A DNA stretch of 64,000 nt from assembly GCF_003265705.1 (NCBI RefSeq), contig NW_020312894.1, positions 923,171 to 987,170 on the forward strand. The letters run 5' to 3'. A model generated the notes under the pieces. It did not search any database. It had not been told where the DNA came from and saw only the letters and a list, made by a program, of their open reading frames with translations. The translations under genes and the position numbers were made by a program. The DNA is from Callorhinus ursinus (taxonomy: Eukaryota; Chordata; Mammalia; Carnivora; Otariidae). This document shows, piece by piece, positions 1 through 13,359 of this stretch (the stretch's first letter is position 1; each line of letters opens with the position of its first letter).

Positions 1-639
1 CGTGGGGTGGCCAGTGGGACACGGTGTGGCACAGAGTGGTCAGTGTGGGGACCAGGGGCAGGTGGTCTCTCGGAGGGGAGAGTGGAGGAGGGAGCACGGG
101 GACCGACCCCCCGCCTCCACACTCAGAGGTCAGAGGTGATGTGCGCAGCCACATCGAACAGTAAACATGTAAGAAATTCTGGCTCTCGAGGCTCCTCACA
201 CGTGAGAGACGGGCAGCCCCACCCCTGAGCCGTGGGAGCGGCAGCGTCCCGGGAAGGTAGAGGTGCCGGAGAGCGGCTGGAGGCTGCAGGAGATGTGCAA
301 AAGCCCACGTCCTGCCTCTCCTCCCTGCCGCCTGCACCCGATGGGCCGTGGTGGTGGGGACGTGCCGCCTGCTTCGGATGCGCGAAGAGTGCTCCGACGA
401 CACTGTCAGGCCAGGCTCCTACAGGCTCAGCACACTCAGACTTTCCTTTCCAAAAGGGAAATCCTACTGACTCTCCCAATGGAACAGGTTTCACAAGCTA
501 ATGCCCCACAACAGGCGGGAAAAGGCAGTCAATTCCTCCTGCGGTCTTATTAGGGGGGAAGGGAGGCAGGCAGAGAAGTCCGCGTGCGTGACGGAGCCGC
601 CACCGTGAGCCATCCCCGCGACGGCAGCGAACACCCCAG

Positions 640-1200
640 GGCACATTTTAATTCACTCACCTCTCTATTTCTCTCTCAGAATGAGTTTGTTTGCAATATA
701 GGTACACTTTTTGATAATATGTATTTTGCAAACTGAAAGTTTCAATAACGAGCAAAGAAAAACATCAGTCTTAAAATAACCAGCTTTAATTACAAAATTT
801 ATTAAGTCATTTTTTTCATGTCTAAGTGATTAGAAATATAAATCAATAAACTTTTATGCCAATTAAATTATGTGGAGCATTTGCATCATAATCAAAGCAG
901 CTCTGACTTTTATCTTTTCTCTTCCAAAAATCATTAGCTTTTCAATTACAATTTCACCCTTACAAGCGTTCTGGAGAAATCAGTTATGTGCATTACGGAT
1001 AGAGGATAATTAAAGTCAAATGCATTTTAAGAGTCAAACACAAGCTGTTTACAAAATACCTTCTGCCATTAGGGAAGCTTGGGGCATATAAAATGCTACT
1101 GAAAGACTTAATTGATTTTTAAATTTTAATTATATTGCGAATGCCATCTACTTCTGTTCCAAATAATTTAACTCAGTCCCTGTTGCAAAGAAATGCTGAA
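640..1200. promoter_or_regulatory. Candidate conserved non-coding enhancer (AT-rich island A, INPP5A intron 4)
   Basis: This 560-bp AT-rich, non-repetitive island is sharply set off from GC-rich flanks. It contains an octamer ATTTGCAT (879-886, POU-type), TAATTA at 1007-1012, and several CAATTA or AATTAAA cores, the usual homeodomain recognition cores. It has no open frame and no match to a transposon family I recognise. Base composition and motif density resemble vertebrate developmental enhancers. Conservation cannot be tested from one sequence, so the call is inference. Confidence 0.55.
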
Positions 1201-1694
1201 CAGCTGCGTTCTGCAAAGGGTGCGCCTTCCCACCGGACCGAGACTTCAAGCCTCGCAGACCTCGTCATTTTTACTGTTTTCCACGTCACGAAGCCCTGGG
1301 AACGTGGACTGGCGGGGACTGGCACAGCGCCGGCCAAGTGCCGACCCCCTCCCTTCCATGTGCCCCGCACTCACGTGGGTCTCTGTCTCCCCACCACTGC
1401 TCTGGCCTCCGTCCTGCAAGCCTGGACGCTTCTCTGTCTGCATGAAGAACGTCCTCCAGGACTCACCGCCTCCTGTGTGGGTCTGCGGGCAACACACCCT
1501 TTATGGCTCCGTTTGAACCCACGCGCGCACGGCCCCAACTCCCGGCAGGCATGTCCGCTGGACCAGAAGTCCACGGCCCCAGGGGCCACTGTGTCTGTCG
1601 TCTAACTGCGGTCGCTCTCGGTGCTGCACCTCCTTCCCCATCACAGCCTGTAAACATCCTGCGCGTCTCTGGTCGGGCTCAGAGTTCCTCTCAT

Positions 1695-1900
1695 CTCTCT
1701 GGCTCATCAGGACTCTTGAATCTGTGTGTTGAGGTCTTTCACACATTGGAAAATTGTCATTTATTATCTCATCAAAAATGACTTCTTAAAACAAACAAGA
1801 GTTCTGGTTCATCTCTCAGCTTCGTCCTCGGGCTCCAACCTCACGTGCATTAGGCCTTACTCCCCCAACCTTTCGTCTCCACGGCTTGTTGTAGTGTTTC
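1695..1900 (-). mobile_element. Old L1 relic, ORF1 region, antisense
   Basis: Read on the minus strand, the segment around 1735-1790 resembles the L1 ORF1 stretch that reads 'aataatggctgagaattttcc' in mammalian L1M elements, followed by the usual downstream sequence. It is heavily diverged and GC-shifted. The boundaries are approximate. Confidence 0.5.
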
Positions 1901-1904
1901 CTTC

Positions 1905-2010
1905 TAGCTCATGTGCGGTTCGTGTGTCAGTAGAGGCTTAGTTCACCCTTCTGTAAAATGGGGCTAACTACCCAATTCTTTGTACATGAAGGTCACGAGG
2001 GATAAAAGAA
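1905..2010 (+). repeat. Possible MIR fragment
   Basis: The segment containing 'ctgtaaaatggggctaac' (from about 1952) matches the most conserved part of MIR, 'ctcatctgtaaaatgggga'. The preceding pyrimidine-rich sequence and the following sequence are only loosely similar. It is short and old. Confidence 0.45.
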
Positions 2011-4534
2011 CCCAGCGTCTGTCAGAGAAACCACTCGAACACATAGCTCTCCTGCTGTGTCCCCTCCCCGGATTAGGGTCCATCGCTCTCAGAACACCTT
2101 TCTTAAGTGTTAAAACCCAGCATTTACCTGATCGCCCTCTACGTCGACATACGTGGCCCTGATGGTCACCCCACCTTCTTCCACTGAGTTCCCGCCTGGG
2201 TGGGCAGGTCCTGGGGCCGCAGCGTGGGGCTCCCCCCCGGCGATGGTCTCTTCGTGGTCTGGGGGCCTCCGTCAGTCATGGGGCCACTGCACATGTGACA
2301 TGGGAAGATAATCGTGCTTCCCAGGGTCACTCAGAGCACCCAGGACGGGGCTCTAACAGTTCGATGGTAACGATCGTTCCCGTTAGGTGATGCCTGGACT
2401 GTTTCCTCTTACCCCGGTGCCCTTAGCATGCTACACGAGGTGAGGACGGCTTCAAACGTTCCCAGGCTGACCCTAGAGGGAAAGGCACAGTCGGGACGGG
2501 CATGCCAGCCACGGGAGGCTTTCTGCCCTCACGGCAGAGAGGCTGAAGCCTCACTGTTCAAACACCGCTCAGTCCCCTCGCTGGGTGAGTCTGACGCCCG
2601 TCCCCCGACCAGGTGGAGGCCACGGCACGCCAAGAGCCCTAAGTGAGCACCTGCCACCATGCGCCCCCGCGGTCCCACCAGGAAGAGGCAGGTGAAGGAG
2701 CCAGATCCAGTGCACCCCACATTTCACGCCGTGGGGCAGCGAGCTGGCCACTCAGACTTCCCACAATCCGAAAGACAGGCCTCGTCTCCCTCCCTCTCTT
2801 CTGAGGCCAAATCACGGAGGCCCTTACAGGAAAAGCTCTCCCCCACTAATGGCCTTGATATGAGTTACGCCTGTGGACAAAGCCCACGCATGGAGCAGTG
2901 GCGCCCAGCCTGGCCCCTGCGTGCTCCCCCCGTCGCGGGCGCTGCAGCCTGACCACAGAAAGAGCTGCATCACTTCCCTGAAACAGAAAGGGAGAGACCC
3001 GGGTTTCCCCAGGACAGTCAGACTGACGGCAGCTGCGGCATCCAGGGTCTCCTCCACAAAAACAGGGACATGCTGGCACGTGTGTCTGTTGTGGGGAGAC
3101 TCTGCACCAGGAAAAACCAACAGCTGGGCACACACCTGCTGGAACCGTCTACAAGGCCAGTGGGATGTGAGTCCCACACCACTGCCTGCATGGGCCTCCT
3201 CAGTGACCATAGACCCACAGCATCCGGCGGTCCAGGGTCACTGAGCTGTGCTGGCGGGAATGACAGCCGGCCAGGAGGGCCTGGTACACGCTGGGCGAGT
3301 CTGACGCACGGGGCAGGCCAGCAGGGGACACGGGGGCCCCGTGGCCCAGGGCTGGCAGAGACAGATCGGAGAGGAGGGCTTCTCCAGGAAGGATTCGAGA
3401 GCCTGGGCATTTGCCGATGCAGGTCCAGAGACCCAGCAGGGCTCAGCGGTCAGGGCCGGAGAGGCTGCAGGGGCAGCAGGCACCGCTGGGACAGAAACGG
3501 GCACAACAGAACAAGCACCTGGCTGTGCGGACAGGAAGCAGGGCACTGTGCTCAGAGACACGGACGGCAGACCTTCCTGCGCGGAAACCAGCCACGTGTG
3601 CACAGTGTGACTGGAGCCACGTGTGGTCCGCAGCATGCCGCTGGCCATGTTGGGAACCACGCCTGACCAGGCACAGGGCAGGCACAGAGAGCCAGGCCCA
3701 GGTGACTGAGGAAACAGCACTGTGCACAGCACGCCCACTCGTGGCAGGGGGAGGAGGCTACACAAGGCTGCTCTAAAAGTCCAGGCCAGAGACTCAGGAC
3801 CCTAACTTCCCTGTCCTGATCGTCTCGAGTGCCCAAGGCCCACACTCCTGCCTGGGAACTCCAGGTGCCGGCCAATGGGCCGGGCCGCACAACTCATGCT
3901 CATCGATTTCCTGTCACAGCCACAACACTCTGCCCACAGCCCGCCAGCATCTGAGAGCAGCCGGCTGTCACTGTCGCCCTGCTTCCAAGGAAAAGGCTGA
4001 GCCGGACCGAGCACGGCCATCTGTCCCCAGGAGTGTCCTCCGTGGGAATCGCTATTTCTACTTTATAAAACAGAGGTCACTGAGGCTCCCTCTCATCCTC
4101 TGTGAACATGTGCCAGCAGGTCTAAAAGGACAAAGTTAAGAAAAAATGGAAGTCTGTTTCCCCGCACGTGAACCTTTAAGGGCAGCAGACGGGAGCGCCT
4201 CGGGAGCGTGGTGCCCACTCTCCTGCTCGCCCAGGACCACGTACTCCGGGCCATCCTGCATCTCAGGCTCCCTGGCTGTCACCCAGGGAGATCATGGTCA
4301 GGTTTGCAGAACGATCCAAGCAAAGAGCAGGTGCCCAGTGAGTGCTGGCGGGGCTGCATCCGAGCACAGCTGTTTTCAAAGGAGAACAGGAATATCGCAG
4401 GAACAAGGACCGTGGAGCTACTGAACAATGAGTGAAATGGACACCACGCTTTGACGTCTCAGGAGGAGAAATGGCAGGTCCTCCGAAGACTCTGCGTACA
4501 GATCCACGTTTCACTCGAGGAGAAACACCAGCAT

Positions 4535-4725
4535 GTTTTCATTTTCCCGATCGCATTATAATTAAATCTCCAGCCGCCGTTTAAAATAAAGCCATTATGG
4601 ACAGTGATCAAGAATTTCATCATTCCCTACTGGGCGATAAAATCAATCACCTATGTTTTTATTATGTCGGCCCCACAGAGTAAGACGGTTTGAGGCGAAA
4701 AGATCCAATGCGCTGTGACAGGAGC
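4535..4725. promoter_or_regulatory. Candidate conserved enhancer (island B1)
   Basis: This non-repetitive AT-rich segment has TAATTA at 4559-4564 and ATCAATCA at 4642-4649. The reverse of the latter, TGATTGAT, is a PBX-HOX type composite site. It has no coding potential and no recognised transposon match. It is separated from island B2 by about 275 bp of more GC-rich DNA. Confidence 0.5.
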
Positions 4726-4999
4726 CAGAAGCAGGTGCCCACAGGCCCCACCCACGGCCTGGGCACACTCGCGGGGCAGGCTCTGCCCGGTGTTGGCAGG
4801 AGAAGCTGAAGGGCAGCTCAAGAGAAGCGGAAATATAAGTTCCCGTGTCACTCTGTTTAAAGAAGGGCCCGGTCACACATAAGCCTGGGGTTTGCCTTTG
4901 GAATTTTTCAAGAGTGAAGTGAGGCGTGGCCCGGCCCCCCCACCTCCCCGCTCCCAGTGCACAGCCGCCCCAAAGGGCCCACCAACGCCAGTGCCTTAG

Positions 5000-5870
5000 A
5001 AAAACTGAATAATTTTGTTTGATATTACCTAGAAATAAGGAAAAATAACAAATACTTACAAAAGTTACACCTGAAAAATCTGCACTCAAACTTCTGTTCA
5101 ATGTACTTAGCAAAAAGGTCAATGCTCGGAATTTGCTGGATAAATAAATGTTGGTAAGGCGGATGAATCACTGGAGAATTGGTGCATGGCAGCGAATGAA
5201 TAACCTGCGGATGCTTCCCAAACCCCATTATTTCCCCTTTTCCAAGAGCCCGAGATTCATGTCCCCGCATGCCGCCAGTTCATTACCGAGAAATGCCATC
5301 CCTCTTCCGGCTCTCGCTGGGCGGCACTCGGCCCCTCGAGGACCCTTAATGTTTAATTCCCCATCATCCGCTCCGCTGAACAGCTTAATCTCTGCTTGTG
5401 TGATCAATACTATATCAGTGTAAATTAAAATGACAATTTTAAAGTAATTAAGCCTGTTAATGCTCGATTCAAATGTCATTATTTGCACAAGGGATTGAGG
5501 AGAAATTACATGGTGTCCACGGTGACAGGAAGACCGCTGTGCCTCCTCGCTCCCGCTGCGTGGGGCCACTGGAGGCTTTAGCAAAGCGGATTACCTTCTG
5601 CCTCGCCCTGCCAGGGCACCTATCCAATTTCTAAAGAGGATAACGCAATTTGATAAATTTAATTCCAGCTACAAACTCAGTTACTGGGATAACACATGAA
5701 AACGGGGAGACTCTAAATGAGGCCCACATTTCTAAAAATACACTCAGCTCCGGAAGGAGTACAATAGTTATGGTCTGATTCGATTTGTTCTCTCTCTTTC
5801 GAAAACCCTTTAAATAATTATGGTGGCTGGAAGAACAGCCAACATTCATTAAATAGACCAGCTCTAACCC
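5000..5870. promoter_or_regulatory. Candidate conserved enhancer (island B2)
   Basis: This long non-repetitive stretch alternates AT-rich homeodomain-type cores (TAATTA at 5445-5450 and several AATTAAA variants between 5420 and 5660) with a moderately GC-rich middle (5250-5390). It has no persistent frame on either strand; a short minus-strand frame near 5070-5150 looks exon-like but lacks a convincing acceptor. Size and motif content suit a developmental enhancer. This is inference from composition only. Confidence 0.55.
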
Positions 5871-6309
5871 AAGAGGGGCTGTGGCTCAGCCACCGTGGCT
5901 CAGCCACTGTGGCTCACCGTGGAAACGCCTGCCATCATGGGCCAGAGACGCACACGGTCACATCATTACATCACCAGGTCTCATAAAACACACAGAAAGC
6001 TCCACCACCCAACAAAATCTCGGCCTCGCCCAGCACTGGCAGGTCTGGACCCAGCTGGGAAAGCTGAACCCGCATTTGTGTTCCGAGCCACGGGGCTGGG
6101 TGGGGATGAAGAGAAAGAAGACGAAATCTAGTCATCTATGGATTGCCTGGACCCTTCACCCGAGGCGCTGGTGCCAGGACACGGGGCTGCCAGGCTGTGG
6201 GACCAGTGCTCCAGCCCAGGCACTTCTCCACCTGAGCCTCTGCAGCGGGGCACGTGCTGTGGACAGTCGCAGACCCAAGGGACAGCTGCAACGGCAGGAC
6301 CTCATCCAT

Positions 6310-6400
6310 TAGATGAGCAATAAAAATTGACAACCCAACATTAATTTCAAGATGAAGAGCAAAGTGTAACAATTCCCGTTTGAAAGATGTTTCAGCGCTG
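6310..6400. promoter_or_regulatory. Candidate conserved element (island C1)
   Basis: This short AT-rich block, with 'caataaaaattgacaa' and 'aacattaatttcaag', sits in GC-rich DNA. It shows no repeat family and no coding frame. It may be an outlying part of the element at 6735-7110. Confidence 0.35.
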
Positions 6401-6734
6401 TGCGGCCAACCCTTCAGGGTTTTCTCGGACCACCGGAGACTCGGGTCCCTGCAGAGGGAGCAGGACAGCCTTCCCAAGGGCTGGAGCTCTGCCTACCCGC
6501 CTTCTACTGACTTGTTTTGGGTGCTTCACTTGTTCAGACTTCATGTCTCCTGCAGGGGAGGGTGGCGTGCGGTTGGCAAGACTGCACCTCCTCACATGCA
6601 CATGGAAAAGGCCTTATCCGCTACCCGCCTCCCGTATGTAGCCACGTCCACGCACTGGAGGCCCTGCCAGCAGAGGTGCCTGCAGATCGCGGGGGCCGAC
6701 TGCTCCTCTGGGCACTGGAGACACAAACACCCCG

Positions 6735-7110
6735 AGTATAAACGATTTCCCACGTTCACAGACAAGACACTAGGTAAGAATTAATGATGCATAAACAACT
6801 AATCACAACATGGAAGAGAACAGTGAACAAAAATCAAGCAGACGATGATTTGATTTTAAGGCAAATGTGGTAAGGGAATAACATGGTTATGACATTCTTC
6901 CTTTCCAACGTGGAAAACAATTACACACAATGCAAGAAACCTCAAATCTCAACGCTGCTTTTCTTTGTAATAATTAAAAATCAGATCTTCTCCAGAAAGG
7001 TTACAGATACAAAATAGAGGGAGAAATGTGGAACAACCTGACTTTTACAAAGGGTATTTTTATGCATCTCAGAGGCAGTTTTCCTGTGTTCTAGAGGCGC
7101 ACGTCACCTC
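6735..7110. promoter_or_regulatory. Candidate conserved enhancer (island C2)
   Basis: This AT-rich non-repetitive block contains 'gaattaatgatgcataa' (a TAAT core beside a TGATGCA element), 'aactaatcac' and 'gtaataattaaaaatcag'. Composition changes sharply at both borders. It has no open frame of note and no known mobile element. Confidence 0.5.
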
Positions 7111-8159
7111 AAGATGTGAGCTATTCGGGAGGATGTGTCCCAGGTGACAGGAAACCGGGTCTGCTTTGTCAGCCTTTTTTGAAAACACTGGAAAATCCAC
7201 AAGGAACACTGCATCATGGCTAAGCCCAGCTGAGGGGCCTGGTGCTCAACGGGCCCATCGTGGGGATCCACAGGCGGCTGCGTGGCCCCGGGGTGCTGGC
7301 GGCTGCCACCTGGTGGAGCTGCGGGTAGACACTTGGCGCCTGGGCTGCTGGGCCCTTGAGCAGCACCAACCCCATGGCAGAGGACGCAGGACCCTCGCGC
7401 CAACACATCTGTTAACACAGCAAATAGGAAGCACCACAGTGTGGACAGGAGCAAGTCTAATAAATCCAAAAAGGATGCGATCCGAACAGATCACCTGCCG
7501 GGCACATTCCCTGCTGATGGGAAACCCGTGGCCACCGCGTTTGCACATGTGGGCAGCAGGATTCCCCATCGGGACCAGCAGACGGGCCGACAACGCCGCC
7601 AGGGGCCACCACCTCCCAGGACCCAGTGCTGAGGACACCAGCCGTCAGGGGCCAAATGCAGTTATGTGCGAGCAGCCAGGCATGAGACGCCCGCAACCCC
7701 TCTCAGGAAAACCTGCTTCTCACCCCCCTCAGGACGGAACAGCGACTGGCGCCCCGCCAACCCCGCCCTGAACTGTCAACCCAGAGGGCTGGTCCGGACC
7801 TCCATCAGCCTGAGCATAACGCATCGGCGCCACCCCCTGGGAAGGCCTCGCCAGGTGCTGCAGGGCAGAGTCCTGCCCGCCTCGGAGCGCAGGACGGTCA
7901 AGCCCCTTTCTCCTCCCTGGGCCCTGAGACTCCTCCAGAGCGCGACCTCGTGCACTCTGGGCTTCTGGGAAAACCCGTGTGCAGGATGTTGCTCTCAGCC
8001 CCGCTGGGGCAGTGAACACGGACCTGCAGGGAGGCCACGGCTGGTGCAAGCAGAGGCAAGGGCACCGAGGAGCCCACGGACCTGCCGGAGAGGAAGCTGC
8101 TCCGAGGCTCCTGGAGTGAAACGTCGCTCGAGGCCAAGTGAGCGGGACAACAAGCCAGA

Positions 8160-8300
8160 CTGTGAATCACCCATGACTATTTTGTTATGTTCACTGCTTC
8201 ACTGATTTCCTGTCAAAAAATGCTAACAAGCAGGAAAGTCCTTAAGAGCTTTACAATTTTTCAGTTTGTTCACCAATACATTTTGAGCGGCGTATTTGTT
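8160..8300. promoter_or_regulatory. Weak candidate non-coding element (island D)
   Basis: This 140-bp AT-richer block between GC-rich flanks has no recognisable repeat or frame. The motif content is unremarkable, so it is listed mainly to account for the composition change. Confidence 0.25.
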
Positions 8301-9769
8301 TCCTGGGCTGCGTGTGACACGGCCCTCGATCACGCCTGTCTGCGCCTGATGGATCGGCCGGCCACGAGGCGCCTGCTCCGGATTCCCACTGGGGAAAGTC
8401 AGACACACACGGAGGAAGGGGCTGCTCGCACAGGCGGGGACCCTCAGGCTCATGCTGCCTGGGCCCCGCGGGGAGCCAGACACACTGGCCACCCGCTCAG
8501 ATCTGACCCAGGCAGGGCTCTGGGAAAAGGACAAGGGACTGCCCAGCCACTCGGAGGCCCCTCATCAGGGAATCACGTGCAGTCCTGCTGTGACAGCCAG
8601 CATGTGCAGGCATTTCAAAAGAGGGGGCAGCCCAGGATGGCGAGGACGGACGAGGCCAGGGCAGCTGTGTGACCAGCCTGTGTGGGTGCCGCACCCCCCC
8701 ACGGGCGCTTCTTCCCTGTCCCTTCCCACACCCTGCCCCCAAGCAGACCCCGTGCCCTCTGCTCACAGGGAGAAGGCCACTGCAGGTGGCTGTGGGTGCA
8801 CACAGGCCCACACGTGACTGCCCTCTGAACAGAGTGGGCCACCCGTAACCCTGAGCACCCAGCCCAGCCATGAGTCTAGATCCTAGACGTGGGGGGTGCT
8901 CTCACAGACACCCTGCTACACACGACGCTGGACCCACCGGCCGGCGCCACTCTGCTTCGGGTACCCTAAGGAGAGCCGCTCTCAGGACCAGCAGAGCAAG
9001 ACTGCTGGCCAGGAGGTGTGGCGCCCAGACACACGGGGGGCGGGGGGGCAAGGCCACAGCTGGGACCACGCACTCAGACCGGGACGCACGAACGCAGGAA
9101 TCTGGCCCGCAGAGAGGCACCCCGTGTGCCCGGCGGGGCCATGAGGGACACCTGCAGCACATGGCGCACCCCCCAGGCCCAAAATTCATGGTTAGGAAGG
9201 GCGGACAGACACAGAACAAGATGGCGGCAACGCAGGAGTGGGTGGGACGGAGGAAGGGGCTCCACGGAGAGCCAGGGGTCTAGCTCACTCTAGACAGGAA
9301 GCAGTGTGTGTCTGTAACCGGCACACGGCACATCTGTGAGCTGATGGCCAGCTGCACCTGCCTCAAGTACCCAGGAGAAGTGGACTGATGTCACCCTTCC
9401 ATTCACAGTCATTACGGCTTTATTTAACCTCAGGAACACCTTTTCAATTTCATATTGATAGCATCTTCACAGCGTGTATATGAACCGGACGGTGATTCAC
9501 CCTCTGCTGCTGCTTCTCCTGGAATGTTCTGTTTCCTTAACCGTAAGACGTGAGGAGCACCTGCCCGTAGCTTTCATGTGAAGTCAGCTTGTGATGCAGA
9601 CATTTCCCTTTTCAGTTAAACCCTCTGACGTCCGGCCACCCGGCCATCCACCGCATGGTCAGATTTTGTTGTGTTATCGGTGCACGGCTGGCGTTCACGA
9701 AACGGCATAGGTCGTTCGTGTGCGCACAGATGAGGTCTGCCATGTCCACACACCCGGGAGGCTGTCACC

Positions 9770-11220
9770 ACGGTCAGGGGCACCAACACGTCCATGGCTC
9801 CTGGAGTCCCTGTCCCCAGAAACCACTGATCTTTGTACAGATTAGTTTGCATTTTCAAGACCATCGTGTCAGTGGAATCCTGCAGAACGATCCCTGTGCT
9901 AGTCAGCCCATTCCTGACTGCTGAGCAGGACGGCGGCTTGTCCACTGGCCTACGGGTGGGTGTTCTCGGTCAAGACGCCCTTAGCACACGGGTACACTCG
10001 TCCTTGCTGGACAGGTTCCTTCACTTCTCTCATGCAGACTCCCGGGAGCGGACGGGCCGGGTCACATGGTCGGTGTATTTTAACTAAGGAACTGCTGCAG
10101 TTTTCCCATGTGGCTGGGACCCACATTTCCCCCCCAGCCCCAGCCGAGGCCCCAGGTCTTCCACGGCCTCCCCAGCACTGCATACGGTCCGTGAGTTTGT
10201 GACCTGCGACGAACAACACGGCCTTCCGCTGCCTTGCTCTAATAACTAACGGTGTTGCGGACCTTTTCATGTGCCTGTTTGCACTTTCCATATCTTACGC
10301 GGTAAAGCGTCTGTTCAGATCTTTCAAAAATTCAGTTGTTTGTCTGGCTAGTACTAAGTTGTAAGAGTTCTTTATATGTAGTATTCCAGATAAAACTCCT
10401 TTGTCAGATATAATTTGCAAACATTTTCTCTCTGGCTGTGAACTGCCTGGTTTTGTGTCTTTTGAAGAACATGTTTTTTCATTCTGATGAATTGCAACAG
10501 ATTAACTTTTCTTTCATAATAGTTTGTGGTTTTTGTGTCATTTTTAAGGAATCTTTAGCAAAGCTGAGGTCACTAAGATTTTCTACCATGTGTTCTTATA
10601 GGAGTTTATAGTTTTAACTCTCACACTAGGTCTATCATCTGTTTAGAATTAAGTTTTCATAAGCTGTGGAATAAGGGCTGACTTTTTTGCATGCGGCCAT
10701 CTAATTGTCATAGTTCCACTTGTGAAAAGCTCGCCCCCCACACACACCCCAGGCTGCCCGGCACCTGTCAAACCCAGTGAGGGGCCTACTCCTGGGCTCT
10801 CCACTCTGGCCCCTGGTCTGTGTACGTGGGCTTACGTCAGTGCTACTCTGTCTGGACGATTACAGATAAGTCTTAATCAGACAGTGTAAGCCCTCACTTT
10901 GGCTAATCAAAGTCCTTTATATGTCCACCTAAATTTTAGAACCAGTTTGTCAACTTCCACCAAAAAAAGGTCTACTCAGATTTCAACTGGTATCTACATC
11001 AATGTGGGGAAAAGTGACATCTAAATAGTACTGAGTCCTCCAACCCTTGAACATGGTATATCTCTCCATTTATTTAGATTTTCTTTGGTTTTTCTCAGTG
11101 ATGTGTTGTAGTGTTCAGTACACAGGTCTTGCATATCTTTGGCCTAATCTATTCCTAAATATTTCATATTTTGATGCTATTATAAATGGTAATGTTATTT
11201 AAATTTCAAATTCCAACTGA
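9770..11220 (-). mobile_element. L1 relic, 3' half of ORF2, antisense
   Basis: The plus strand follows the antisense of L1M ORF2 for more than 1 kb. Recognisable landmarks in order are 'agagttctttatatgta' (about 10365), 'tttgtcagatataatttgcaaa' in two parts (about 10400), 'aggaatctttagcaaa' (10550), 'ccatttatttagattttc' (11069) and 'cctaaatatttcatattttgatgctatt' in pieces (11150). It is diverged and GC-shifted at the low end, and no frame survives. The element is truncated at both ends. Confidence 0.85.
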
Positions 11221-12069
11221 ATCATTTATAAGCTGATAGCTTATAAGCCAAAACTACATGACCAGATTGTTAAAACATAAATAAAATACTTTTACATTAG
11301 CCAATCCCTTCTGACTATTCATGGAAGCACTTCACTCTGCATTTTTTTTCTCCTAAAGGAGACTTTGTCCTCATTACTTTCAATGTAGTCAATTCAGTAA
11401 AACTGATCTTAATCTTTAAACAATTTATACTAGGCTCTGGACTGTGTTTTTAAAAGTATAGCACAAAGGGGTGCAGACACGCATTTGGGGGCACAGTGTG
11501 ATCTGGCTGAGGCGAAAGGGCCTACGCAGGGGAGAAATGCGAGCTTTACTCTAGGACTGGTCCGTTGTCTGGCTTCCTCACCCAGACGAGATACAGAACT
11601 CTGCACTACCTTCCGTCCTCCTGGGTTTGGTCCCACTTCTCTTTAGTGTTCATGAGGGCACACCCCCCGGACGGTTCGGGCTTAGAGAGAAGAAGGAAGC
11701 AGAGTCCACCCTGTACTTACTTCAACAAGAACGTCAAAGCAAAATCTGATGGTCTTTTAAATCTGGAACAACCCATCCACCCTTCTCTGTCTTTCTACAG
11801 CTCTGCTAACCTCACTTCTTTTCCCCAAACTGCAACGGCTCCCCATTGACCACCTAATCTCCCTCAAATCCTTTGCCTGATGCTCAAAAGGTCATCAGGG
11901 TTCGAGCTGCTTCTGCCGCTGCCAATCTTTCTGACAGCCTGGGCTCAGATGCTGAACTACTCCTGCCCACTCCTCACAGATGCACATGCCACCCCCCTCT
12001 CACCACCTCCTCCTCCTGCCAAAAGTCTTCTTTGAGGTCATCACGAAGAGAAGGAATCTCTGACCTCTA

Positions 12070-12112
12070 AGTTTTTTTTCTTTCTTTTTAAGTGGGTAAA
12101 AAAAAAAAATAA
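12070..12112. repeat. Poly-T and poly-A low-complexity tracts
   Basis: A T-rich run (12071-12090) and, after eight bases, a run of 12 A followed by TAAAAA. They could be the edges of decayed retroposons. I cannot assign a family. Confidence 0.6.
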
Positions 12113-13359
12113 AAATCACAGTTCTTCAAGGCTTATTATGAAAAACAGCAGTTCCCTGATCCTTTCAATTTTCTCTTCCCCAGAGAAAATTACTTTCTTT
12201 TACTTATTTTCTTTTGGTATTTACCTCCATATCACTAAAACTTGTTCTGTTACTTCCTGACTTTCTAGTTTTTAACATTAACTATTGACTTTTCTGTGGA
12301 AGAGAAAGATTTAATTCCCTTACGCTGCCTTTCCTCTTCACTCACATGTCACACACAAGCACCCCTGATCCCCCATCCTCTGGATATAAACACACTTTTA
12401 CTTGAATTAATAATCAGCATATCACCGTAACTTTAGAAATGTTCTTCATAATAGAAGAACATTGTGACTGCCTTTCCTTTCTTCAACAGCTATTTGTTTT
12501 TCCTGCAGTTCATTACTGCCTTCTTTTTACATTAACTGAGTTCCTTATGTATGTTATCATCATTCACCCACACACTCTGTACATCTCATTTCAGGATGTC
12601 TCAGCACATCAGAAAACCTATCAATTGCACCTTCTTGGAGAATTCTCTTAGAAGCTGAACCCGCTTCCTGAACTGCTCACCTGCCTGGTACACGGTCACC
12701 CTGCTGGGCTCCATCTTCAAACCTGACCTGCAGATTCCCTTGAGAGTTGGGGTTCAGGCCTCACACACAGGAGCACACACTGGTGTTTCCAGAGCTGGAT
12801 GGGAAGGGCATCACGTCCAAGAAGCAGAGTAAAGACCTCTGCAGACTTCTGGTCATGGCGGAGAAGACCCCCATGCATGTGTGAACTCTCTGCTACATAT
12901 GTCAAGGGAGCTGCGATGTTCAAATCCCCTCTGCTTCCTGTGATTCCTGGACCCTGTGCCCACTTTTTTGGATATACTCTGTCAGGACAGAGCTTCTTGA
13001 CAAAGGGTGCTGGGGACATGATTTTTTTCAGATCTTACATACCTGACATACTCTTCTCATTTTTCCGTTTGCACGCTTACGGACTGGCCTAGTGGGAATT
13101 CCGGTGGTAATTTCTGGATGCCAGATGTTGAGGACACTGTTCCTGTCATCTGTCATTTCCAGTGCTACACTGGAAAGAGGGTGCCACTTGGGTTCCAACT
13201 CCTTTGGCTAGAACTTGCCCTTCCCTGTCTTCCTTCAGAGTTGCCCTGCAGCTGGGTCTTTATGCCCCCACCAGGTAGGGCATGGCCTTGGGGGTGGCAG
13301 GTAAGGGGGGGGGCTGTCCAGAATTATGTGCTCCACAGCTGGCAGCAGGCCATCCACAA

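Noticed and set aside
5025..5270. Minus-strand exon-like peptide (IQQIPSIDLFAKYIEQKFEC)
   Set aside because: It has a short frame with a weak GT-like end but no proper acceptor and no family match; it does not match INPP5A exon 5.
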